From NCBI GenBank assembly GCA_030752605.1, contig JASMDX010000078.1, forward strand, positions 1-64,000: a stretch of DNA of 64,000 bases. The letters are read 5' to 3'. Below the pieces are notes generated by a model. It did not search any database, had not been told where the DNA came from, and saw nothing but the letters and a program-made list of their open reading frames with translations. The translations under genes were made by a program, and so were the position numbers. This document shows positions 1 to 7,225 of this stretch, piece after piece (positions within the stretch are counted from its first letter, which is position 1; every line of letters starts with the position of its first letter). The stretch is from GCA-2731375 sp002731375. GTDB lineage: Bacteria; Pseudomonadota; Alphaproteobacteria; GCA-2731375.

Positions 1-225
1 AACCATATACGCCGAGAACAAACGGCAAGGCGGAACGCTTCATCCACACCATGCTCAGAAAGTAGGCCTATGCCTTGCCCAATCAGTCTTCAAACCGGCG
101 CAACGCTAATCTCCAAAACCGGCTCCGCGGTTATAATCTCCATAGGTCTCATGCTAGTCTTAACAATCAACCGCCAGTCGGTAGGTTAAAGCCCTCTATC
201 TGAACAACGCGATTAGAATAAACAA
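1..225 (+). mobile_element. IS481-family element, right-end remnant (copy 1)
   Basis: The conceptual plus-strand translation reads KPYTPRTNGKAERFIHTML and later HASLNNQPPVGRLKP, the DDE-transposase C-terminus of the IS481 family. The frame is broken: a Trp codon of the usual 'REWAYA' stretch is TAG. The element ends in GAATAAACAA (216-225), the same end as the second copy at 31758-31767. By eye, 1-225 aligns without gaps to 31543-31767 with about 13 differences. The left part lies outside the window. This copy is inactive. Its end lies two bases from the stop of the next gene. Confidence 0.85.
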
Positions 226-227
226 CT

Positions 228-1712
228 TTAACACTCAATTGGCGGCGCACCATGGCGCGCGCCATGGGCCAGATAGCGGCTGTCGCCAACCTGATCGACC
301 GCAAGGCCTTGGCGGTAGTGGGGTCCTGCCTCTGCCGCGCTTGAAATCCGTTTGGCTTTGGCTGATCCACCGTCATGGCCCTTGAAGACTTCGTGCAGGA
401 TGCGCCCATCGGTCGACCCCGGATCAACGCCAAGCCCATGCAGCACCGTGGGTAGGATATCAATGATGCCGCTGGGCGCGCTGATCCGCGCGCCATTGCT
501 GAATTGGCTGCCAGAGAAAACTAGAACCGTATTTATCTCATGATTGGAGAGGCCACCGTGCATGCCGCAGCCCGTGGGTATATCCGGCTCGTCATGCAGG
601 CAGCGGCCCGCCAGGCCGCCGTGCGGCGCGTGATCGTCCCGGTGCAGGGTCAAGACGATGTCGCCGGCGCGGGGATGGTCCAGGTTCGCGTCGGCCAAAG
701 GCAGGGTGCCTTTGGGTAGGTCTGCATCCGCCATGGTGCGGGCGAAGATAGGCCCACACCAGGGCTGGGCCTGCAGCCATTCAGCCAGCCGCACTTGAAC
801 GGCGCTGTCACGCGCGTACAGCGATGCGACCGTGCCAGAGACCAAGGCGGCCTCGCCCACGCCAAGTTCCGGGCTCATTTCAAAGCCGGCGGCGCTCAAT
901 TTCCCATCTAACGCCATGGGCTCGCCGTGGGTCGCCACATGGCCATGATCGGACATCGCGACAATCTGTAAGCTGCCCTCACGCCCGCTGTCACGCCGCC
1001 AGTCCAGCAATCGGCCCAGGGCAGCATCCGCATGCCGGATCGAGTCGGCTGCTTCCGGGCTTTCAATGCCGCGGTAATGAAAAGGCGTATCGGGATCGCT
1101 GAACCACAGGATTGTCACATCCGGATCTCTATTTGGCGCGACTTCCCTCATATAGGCATCGACGACCCAGTCGATTTGCGCGTGGTTTGGCAGGGTGGCC
1201 CCGGGGATCGGGCCATGGGCATCGACAAGGGTTTGTGCCGCTCCGGGCGCGGCGGATTTCTCGACGCCATGCAGGGAAATATTCAGGGCACCCAGGGCAT
1301 CGGCCCGGTGGTGCATCAGGCGGTTGCCGCCAGGGGTGCCGCAGCCGATGACGGCCAGTTCAAGGCCCGCGCCGTGTAGTATTTCACCCAGCGAGGGCGC
1401 GGTTAGGATGCCCCCCAGAACCTCGTCGGCGCGGCTCAAGGCGTCGAAATCGGCGGTGTTGAGGTAGCCGCCCACTGCCACTTCGATGAATTTGTTGGCC
1501 ACCATGCCGTGGCGGGCCGGATGACAGCCGGTGATCAGGCTGGCCTGGTTGACCCGGGTAAGGGTTGGGAAGACCGCGCGGCTGTCCGTGCAATGGCTGC
1601 CCGTTCGGCACAGGGCAGCAAGGTTAGGGGTCAAATCATCGTTAACCATGTCCGGGCGCAGGCCGTCAAAGGCGACGATAAGATACCGCGTATCACCGTT
1701 TGTTTTTTCCAT
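228..1712 (-). CDS. alkaline phosphatase superfamily phosphodiesterase / nucleotide pyrophosphatase-like
   Basis: Predicted metal-dependent phosphodiesterase of the type I phosphodiesterase/nucleotide pyrophosphatase family (PF01663-like), 494 aa from the ATG at 1712; a GTG at 1742 would add 10 residues. Visible motifs are the metal-binding FDGLRPD near the N-terminus, the nucleophile region PTLTRVNQ (Thr expected to be phosphorylated), WFSDPDTPFHYRG in the middle, and the metal-binding AMSDHGH and CGMHGGLSNHE downstream. No signal peptide or membrane segment is visible, so it is probably cytoplasmic. It is divergent from the ligase pseudogene. Its stop abuts the IS481 remnant, so the last C-terminal residues may have been altered by the insertion. 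Substrate unknown. Confidence 0.8.
   Translation of the reverse strand: MEKTNGDTRYLIVAFDGLRPDMVNDDLTPNLAALCRTGSHCTDSRAVFPTLTRVNQASLITGCHPARHGMVANKFIEVAVGGYLNTADFDALSRADEVLGGILTAPSLGEILHGAGLELAVIGCGTPGGNRLMHHRADALGALNISLHGVEKSAAPGAAQTLVDAHGPIPGATLPNHAQIDWVVDAYMREVAPNRDPDVTILWFSDPDTPFHYRGIESPEAADSIRHADAALGRLLDWRRDSGREGSLQIVAMSDHGHVATHGEPMALDGKLSAAGFEMSPELGVGEAALVSGTVASLYARDSAVQVRLAEWLQAQPWCGPIFARTMADADLPKGTLPLADANLDHPRAGDIVLTLHRDDHAPHGGLAGRCLHDEPDIPTGCGMHGGLSNHEINTVLVFSGSQFSNGARISAPSGIIDILPTVLHGLGVDPGSTDGRILHEVFKGHDGGSAKAKRISSAAEAGPHYRQGLAVDQVGDSRYLAHGARHGAPPIEC
250..267. repeat. 18-bp perfect palindrome
   Basis: CCATGGCGCGCGCCATGG is a perfect inverted repeat without a spacer. It lies inside the 3' end of the phosphodiesterase gene, 25 bp from the IS481 end. 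It may be coincidence of GC-rich coding sequence or an intrinsic hairpin at the end of the transcript. Confidence 0.6.
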
Positions 1713-1821
1713 ATCCCATTGTAACAAATTGCCGGGCTCCACGCCAAGCGCTGGCGGCCCTGGTATCTCTATGTCAAGATAATAGCCTCCTTATCCTTCG
1801 AGTAGCTTGAGCGAACCTCCC

Positions 1822-2615
1822 ATGAACACTGATACATCCGATTGGACCCTGGTCGAGCTGGTCCGCAAACAGGCCACACGTTATGGCGAGCGGGAGTTCA
1901 TATCGTTCGAACAGGGTGGGCGGTTGAGTTTCGGCGATCTGGACCGGGACAGTGATAATCAGGTCCGCCGTCTGGCCAATCTTGGCGTTGGCCCCGGCGA
2001 TCGGGTCCTCGGTCTGATCAAGAACCGGGTTGAATTGCTCTTGCCCCTGGTTGCACGGCTTATATATTCGAGGAATTCTTCGACGTCTGCGTCGTGGATC
2101 CGGATCCGGACCAAGTCATGCCAACCGGTGAAGTAGGCGAGATTGTCGTGCGTCCGTTACGGCCCGGCTGTTTCATGGCCGGTTGTTACCACGTGCCGGA
2201 CCGTACGGTGGAGGCGTGGCGGAACCTGTAGTTCCATAGCGGTGATGCGGGCAGGTTCGACGACACCGGGCAACTGCATTTTGTTGACCGGATCGAGGTT
2301 CGCATCCGCTACCGGGGTGAAAACATCTTTTCGTTTGAGGTGGAGCAGGTCTTGAACAACCATCCCGCCATCTCTGAAAGTGCGGTGATTGGCGTGAAGA
2401 GGGCGGTGGCAGGCGGCGAGGAAGAGGTCATGGCGGTAGTCATCGGCGGTGGCGAGAAAATTGAAAAAAGAGCTCTGTTGGATCGTTGTGTTCAATACAT
2501 GCCGCACTATGCGGTGCCCCGGTTTGTCGTCTGGGTTGATGGCTTGGAGAAAACGGCGACCGGCAAGATTCAGAAACAAGGCCTGCGTGATGCCGGCGTC
2601 ACGACGCAAACCTGA
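1822..2615 (+). pseudogene. AMP-binding acyl-CoA ligase, internally deleted
   Basis: Remnant of an ATP-dependent acyl-CoA synthetase (ANL family). The N-terminal part is intact: WTLVELVRKQATRYGEREF, then GVGPGDRVLGLIKNRVELL. At about 2055 it jumps out of frame to the C-terminal part, EEFFDVCVVDPDPDQ and PTGEVGEIVVRP. The middle is gone, including the whole P-loop region expected as SSGTTGxPKG. The C-terminal frame (2070-2615) carries a TAG at 2229 where the family has Trp in the 'NLWFHTGD' motif. It then continues through RYRGENIFSFEVEQVL and the catalytic-lysine segment KTATGKIQK. Both the deletion with frameshift and the nonsense codon show the gene is dead. Family members of this type activate carnitine-like or aromatic acids. 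Confidence 0.88.
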
Positions 2616-2696
2616 GATCGGGGGTCGGTTGGTCACAAGATTGCGCGCGGTTGAAACTAGATTAATGACGAGATTTTTTTGGAGGAGGAGAAGATC

Positions 2697-4349
2697 ATGG
2701 GACAGTTGAACGGTTCGGAAATTTTGGCGAAGGCCTTGAAACGGGAAGGGGTGGAGGAGCTTTTCTTCCTCATGGGCGGACCCATGCTGGCGGCTGAAGC
2801 GGCCACCATTCAGGAAGGCATCCGCTGCATCGACGTGCGTCATGAACAGGCGGCCGCCATGATGGCGCAAGCCTATAGCCGGCTGCGGCAAAAGCCCGGT
2901 TTCTGCATGGCGGCATCCGGCCCCGCGACTATCAATCTCACCACCGGTCTGGCCAATGCCTTGATCGATTGCTGCCCCGTGGTGGCGTTGGGTGGTGCCA
3001 GTCCCATGTTGGGCAACGGTAAACAGGTCTTTCAGGAAATCGATCAGATGGAGATCATGTCCGGCTGCGTCAAATATGCCGCCCGCATCTATGATGCCCG
3101 CCGCATTCCCGAGATGCTGAACGTAGCCATTCAAAAGGCAATGTCGGGCAAGCCGGGTCCAGTCTATCTGGATCTGCCGGGCGACACTCTCTATCAGATG
3201 GTGGACGAGGACGCTATCGATTGGTCCCAATCGGGCCGGACTATTCTGAATGCCCGTCCACCGGCACCCGAGGCGCAGATCGAAGAACTGGTCGCCGCCC
3301 TGGGCAAGGCGGAACGCCCTGTCCTGTTGACGGGCAGCGGCATTATCTGGTCCCAGGCCTGGGAGGAAATGCAGGCCCTGGTTGATGCCACGGGCATCCC
3401 GTTCTACACCACGCCCCAGGGCCGTGGCGTGGTGCCGGAGGATCACCCCTGCTGCTTCCCCGCCGCGCGCTCAAGCGCCTTTCGTGAGGCGGATCTAATC
3501 GCCGTTGTCGGTACGCGGCTGAACTATATCGTGGCGCATCTGGCCGCGCCGCGCTTTTCGGGTGATGCCACGATCGCGCGCATTGATATTGATGTCGAAG
3601 AAATTGCTGGCAGCCCGCGCGAGCTGGATATAGGTATCGTCGCCGATGCCAAGGTGGCGTTGGGGCAGTTAAACAAGGCCATTGCGGGCAAGGCCGATCC
3701 GGCCAAATACGAAGCTTGGCGCAGCAAGCTGGCGGATATAGAAACCTCCAAGCGGGCTGGGCCCGGCTCCAACAGTCTCTCCGACGCGGTGCCCATCCAT
3801 CCCTTGCGGTTATGCGAGGAAGTGAAGAATTTCATGAACCGGGATGCGGTCCTGGTCGTGGATGGCCAGGAAATTCTCAACTATGGCCGCCAGTCCATGC
3901 CGACCCATACGCCGGGGCACCGCCTGAATTCTGGCCCGTTCGGCACCATGGGCGTGGGCCTGCCGTTTGGTTTGGGCGCCAAGGTGGCCAAGCCTGACAA
4001 TCAGGTCATCGTGGTGCATGGTGATGGGTCGTTCGGTTTGAACGCCATGGAGCTTGATACGGCGGTGCGCCACAACATTCCGGTCTTGGTGGTAATCAGC
4101 CTGAACGGTGGTTGGACCGCCGATCCCGACAAGAATAAGCCAGGCCGCAATCTGGGCTATGTCCGCTATGACCAGATGGCGGATGGCCTTGGATGTTACA
4201 GCGAATATGTGGAGGATCCGGGCGAGATCCAGGCCGCCCTGGAACGGGCTCAGGCCGAGGTCGATAAGGGCCGGGTTGCCGTGGTGAACGTCAAGACCGA
4301 TTGGGCCGCGCAAGCCGTGACACAGAAATTCGCGACCTATTCAACCTAA
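2697..4349 (+). CDS. thiamine-diphosphate-dependent enzyme (acetolactate synthase / 2-hydroxyacyl-CoA lyase-like)
   Basis: ThDP enzyme of the acetohydroxyacid synthase/oxalyl-CoA decarboxylase superfamily, 550 aa. The start is the ATG at 2697 behind a strong GGAGGAGG at 2681-2688. The N-terminal PYR domain holds the cofactor-activating glutamate in DVRHEQAAAMM. The central domain includes PVLLTGSGI. The C-terminal PP domain has the ThDP/Mg motif HGDGSFGLNAMELDTA ending in LNGGW about 30 residues later. The segment KQVFQEIDQMEIMSGCVKYA resembles 2-hydroxyacyl-CoA lyases and oxalyl-CoA decarboxylases more than biosynthetic IlvB. Two family III CoA-transferases lie nearby, the same pairing as frc-oxc. 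A decarboxylase or lyase acting on a CoA thioester is therefore inferred, but the substrate is not shown. It converges with the thioesterase fusion, overlapping it by four bases. Confidence 0.8.
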   Translation: MGQLNGSEILAKALKREGVEELFFLMGGPMLAAEAATIQEGIRCIDVRHEQAAAMMAQAYSRLRQKPGFCMAASGPATINLTTGLANALIDCCPVVALGGASPMLGNGKQVFQEIDQMEIMSGCVKYAARIYDARRIPEMLNVAIQKAMSGKPGPVYLDLPGDTLYQMVDEDAIDWSQSGRTILNARPPAPEAQIEELVAALGKAERPVLLTGSGIIWSQAWEEMQALVDATGIPFYTTPQGRGVVPEDHPCCFPAARSSAFREADLIAVVGTRLNYIVAHLAAPRFSGDATIARIDIDVEEIAGSPRELDIGIVADAKVALGQLNKAIAGKADPAKYEAWRSKLADIETSKRAGPGSNSLSDAVPIHPLRLCEEVKNFMNRDAVLVVDGQEILNYGRQSMPTHTPGHRLNSGPFGTMGVGLPFGLGAKVAKPDNQVIVVHGDGSFGLNAMELDTAVRHNIPVLVVISLNGGWTADPDKNKPGRNLGYVRYDQMADGLGCYSEYVEDPGEIQAALERAQAEVDKGRVAVVNVKTDWAAQAVTQKFATYST

Positions 4350-5452
4350 AAGCCGGCTTCTGGGTCGCTCAGATATTCGTCCTCTTCGGGCGTGTTTGAG
4401 CGGCCCAAGGCCGCGTTGCGGTGCGGGAAGCGGCCGTGTTTGGCGATCAGATCGCGGTGTTTCAGCATCGAGTCGTATGATTTATCGCCGCTTTCGCTGC
4501 CGCGCAGGGCCGCGAACAGCTCAATACCGCGCTCCTGATCTGCCAAATTCTCTGAATGTTGAAATGGCATCAGCAGGAATTTCTTCGGCTGAATATCTAA
4601 ACCTTCGTGCCAACCGGCATCCACGGCCCACTTGCAGATGTCCAGAATTTTTTCGTCGTTGGCAAAGGCTTGTGCCGTGCCGCGATAGATATTACGACTG
4701 AACTGATCTAGCAGAATGCAGAGCGCCAGGGTGCCGTCCAGGCTGTGGGTCCAATGGTCAAGCTCGCCCGCCACCGCCGCTTCTATGGTGGGGGTGAATT
4801 TCTCCCGGATCTCATCATCGAACGCTGAACCACCCGCATCCTGACGGGCGAACCAGACCTGGCGCGGCTGTCCCCGCTCCACCGAACCCGGCAGACCGAA
4901 CCAGAAATCCAACACCTCACGCCTGGTCCTAACACCGCTTTCGCGTAACTCACATTCCCGCACATGGCCTTCGATCCGCTGCCGCCAGTCGTCGGGAAAC
5001 GGATGCGCCTTGATGTTGGGCGATTGCACATCGCGTACCAGGGCGGCGGTATAGGTGCCCGTGCAGACCAAGGGACCGCCTACCTTGGTCATTTCAATCC
5101 GATGGGTCAGGGACGTTCGGCCCAGGCGTTCCACATATACTGTGGCGTCAAAGCGGTCGCCCACCACCATGGTCGAATGAAAATCGTATTGTAGCGAGAC
5201 GGCGGGGTTGGCCAGATTGTCCTGCTTCATCTGGTGCCATGTCTGCCCCAGGACAGCTTCGTACCAGACTTCCATGGCATCGATGCCGAAGTCGATGAAC
5301 TTTCCGGTATAGGTGATTTCCGCGGTGTCCGTGTCGCCCCAGTTGATGCGGCGGCGCACCGCGAAGGGGATATCGGATTGCGGTTTCTGGCCGCCGAAAT
5401 CACCTGTTGGAATTGGATCGTCAGCTGGTTCTTGCATGCCCTCATTATGCAT
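4346..5452 (-). CDS. acyl-CoA thioesterase (4HBT hot-dog) fused to DUF924
   Basis: Two-domain protein of 368 aa. Residues about 28-165 form a hot-dog thioesterase of the 4-hydroxybenzoyl-CoA type. The motif NWGDTDTAEITYTGKFIDF carries the Asp that acts as catalytic residue in the Pseudomonas-type enzymes. Residues about 180-365 match DUF924 (PF06041): EVLDFWFG, ILLDQFSRNIYRGTAQAF, LMPFQHSENLADQERG and HGRFPHRNAALGRSNTPEE. DUF924 proteins are usually stand-alone and of unknown function. In this cluster a thioesterase could release CoA from stalled aromatic or ring-cleaved CoA esters. That is inference from context only. It is divergent from the MFS gene, with 85 bases between the starts. Confidence 0.85.
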   Translation of the reverse strand: MHNEGMQEPADDPIPTGDFGGQKPQSDIPFAVRRRINWGDTDTAEITYTGKFIDFGIDAMEVWYEAVLGQTWHQMKQDNLANPAVSLQYDFHSTMVVGDRFDATVYVERLGRTSLTHRIEMTKVGGPLVCTGTYTAALVRDVQSPNIKAHPFPDDWRQRIEGHVRECELRESGVRTRREVLDFWFGLPGSVERGQPRQVWFARQDAGGSAFDDEIREKFTPTIEAAVAGELDHWTHSLDGTLALCILLDQFSRNIYRGTAQAFANDEKILDICKWAVDAGWHEGLDIQPKKFLLMPFQHSENLADQERGIELFAALRGSESGDKSYDSMLKHRDLIAKHGRFPHRNAALGRSNTPEEDEYLSDPEAGF

Positions 5453-5537
5453 TGATGGCGGACATTGCCAATCGCCGCTAAGGTATGCTCAGCAGATTCA
5501 GTTCCACCATACGGTTTTTCCCGTCCAAGGGCGCAAA

Positions 5538-6728
5538 ATGACGAAAAGCAATACGGCGGCGCTCTCCTCGCAACCACCCATGCCCTGGATTTTGATCGCA
5601 GCGACCTGTTTCGCGACCTTCGCCATCACGGCCAGTGGCACAACCCGGGCGCCTTTCCTGACCCACATGGCACAGGATCTAGACGTGGGCCTCGGCGTTA
5701 TCGCCAATCTGTTCGGTTTGACCTCCATCGCCTGGGGGGCGGCATCTTTTATCGCGGGCGTTGGCTCGGACCGGGTCGGGCGGCGGCCCTTTCTGGTCGG
5801 GGCGCCGATCGCATTGGCCCTGACCCTGGCGGCGGTGGCTCAGGCAGACAGCTATCTGGCCGTTGCCATTTGGTCGACCCTTGGGGGCGGTTTTTGCGGC
5901 CTGTTCACTGGTGTCTCCATGGCGGAGGTTGCCAGCCGCGTGGTTGATCGTCAACGTGGCCGCGCCCTTGGCTGGGTCATGGCGGGACAGTCCATGACCT
6001 TATTGATTGGCGTCCCGCTCGCTTCGTGGATTGGCGCTTCCGTTGGCTGGCGTGGAGTGCATCTGTGTGTGGCGGCACTGGCGCTGCTTTCGACGCTGGC
6101 AATGTTTGCCACTACGACATCCATGGCCGCGCCCAGAAAAAGTGCGGCTTCCGGGCCACGACCACTCCTACGCAAGGTCTTGTCGGGGCAGGTCATTCGG
6201 GTGTTGAGCAGTATCGTCGTCGAAAGGGTCTGTTTTGGCCTGGCAGCGGTCTACTACGCGACTTTCATGTTGCAGACCTACAACCTGTCTCTCGAGGCCC
6301 TGGCCATACCCTTGGTGGTCTTTGCCGCGGGCAATATTCTAGGCACAATTGTTGGCGGACAGTTGGGGGACCGGCTGAAAAACCGCATGCTCACCTTCGC
6401 CATGGCCCTGTTGGCATCTGGCGTGGTTGCTCTCATACTGTTTGGCTGGACATCGGGCGTTGTGGCGTCCGCCGTTCTGGGCTTTACCTATATGTTTTGC
6501 AATTCCCTCGCCCGGCCTTCGATCATGGCGGCCTTGGCGGATGTGCCGGCGGATGTGCGTGGCACGGTGATGGGATTGAACAGCACTGTGGCGTCCGGCG
6601 GTTGGCTGGTGGCGGCGGCGGTCGGTGGTTGGGTTGTCGCAGACATCGGCTTTGCCGGCTTTGGTCCGTTGATCGCGGGCTTGACCGTTGTGGCGGCGGT
6701 TATCGCCTTGGCCTTTTGGCGTGGATAG
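5538..6728 (+). CDS. MFS transporter
   Basis: Major facilitator superfamily permease, 396 aa from the ATG at 5538, with about 12 hydrophobic segments. The loop between TM2 and TM3 reads GVGSDRVGRRPFLVG, a good match to the MFS GxxxDRxGRR motif. A second, degenerate copy of it occurs in the C-terminal half as GGQLGDRLKNRML. Longer upstream starts are possible but run through the divergent promoter region. The next gene, encoding the iron-sulphur subunit of a Mo hydroxylase, begins 14 bp downstream on the same strand, so import of that enzyme's substrate is a reasonable but untested guess. Confidence 0.85.
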   Translation: MTKSNTAALSSQPPMPWILIAATCFATFAITASGTTRAPFLTHMAQDLDVGLGVIANLFGLTSIAWGAASFIAGVGSDRVGRRPFLVGAPIALALTLAAVAQADSYLAVAIWSTLGGGFCGLFTGVSMAEVASRVVDRQRGRALGWVMAGQSMTLLIGVPLASWIGASVGWRGVHLCVAALALLSTLAMFATTTSMAAPRKSAASGPRPLLRKVLSGQVIRVLSSIVVERVCFGLAAVYYATFMLQTYNLSLEALAIPLVVFAAGNILGTIVGGQLGDRLKNRMLTFAMALLASGVVALILFGWTSGVVASAVLGFTYMFCNSLARPSIMAALADVPADVRGTVMGLNSTVASGGWLVAAAVGGWVVADIGFAGFGPLIAGLTVVAAVIALAFWRG

Positions 6729-6742
6729 AGAGGTAGGCAGAG

Positions 6743-7225
6743 ATGGCGCAAACATTTGAGTTCACGGTCAATGGCGCGCCGCGGCAGGTTAAAGCGAAAG
6801 CGGATCTGCCCTTGATCTATGTTTTACGCAATGAACTTGGTCTGATCGGCACCCGTTATGGCTGCGGCCAGGAACAATGTGGCAGCTGCATGGTGCTGAT
6901 TGATGGCGAGCCCAGCTATGCCTGTGCCCGGGCTGTGGACTCTGTGGCAGGCCGCACGGTGCAAACCATTGAAGATCTGGGGACGGTGGCTGATCCCCAT
7001 CCCCTGCAGCAAGCCTTTCTGGATGAACAGGCGGGTCAATGCGGTTATTGCCTATCCGGTATTCTGATCAGTGCCAAGGCCTTGCTGGACCGTAACTCCA
7101 ATCCCAGCCGGGCGGATATCGTCGCCGCCCTGGAAGGACATTTGTGCCGTTGTGGCGCGCATAGCCGCATTATCCGGGCCGTTGACCGTGCTGCGGTCCT
7201 ATTGCGTGGGGAGGGCGGGGCATGA
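6743..7225 (+). CDS. (2Fe-2S)-binding small subunit of a xanthine-oxidase-family Mo hydroxylase
   Basis: 160-residue electron-transfer subunit. The plant-type 2Fe-2S cluster motif is CGQEQCGSC with a further Cys in SYACARA. The C-terminal helical domain with the second cluster shows GQCGYCLSG and CRCGAH. This is the two-domain layout of isoquinoline 1-oxidoreductase alpha, nicotinate dehydrogenase small subunit and related enzymes. It overlaps the large-subunit gene by four bases (7222-7225), so the two are translationally coupled and probably form a heterodimer. No FAD-binding medium subunit is encoded here. Confidence 0.93.
   Translation: MAQTFEFTVNGAPRQVKAKADLPLIYVLRNELGLIGTRYGCGQEQCGSCMVLIDGEPSYACARAVDSVAGRTVQTIEDLGTVADPHPLQQAFLDEQAGQCGYCLSGILISAKALLDRNSNPSRADIVAALEGHLCRCGAHSRIIRAVDRAAVLLRGEGGA

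Noticed and set aside
2157..3446. 429-residue minus-strand frame
   Set aside because: It lies opposite the ThDP gene and the ligase remnant, has His/Arg-rich composition without domain signatures, and is best explained as an antisense shadow.
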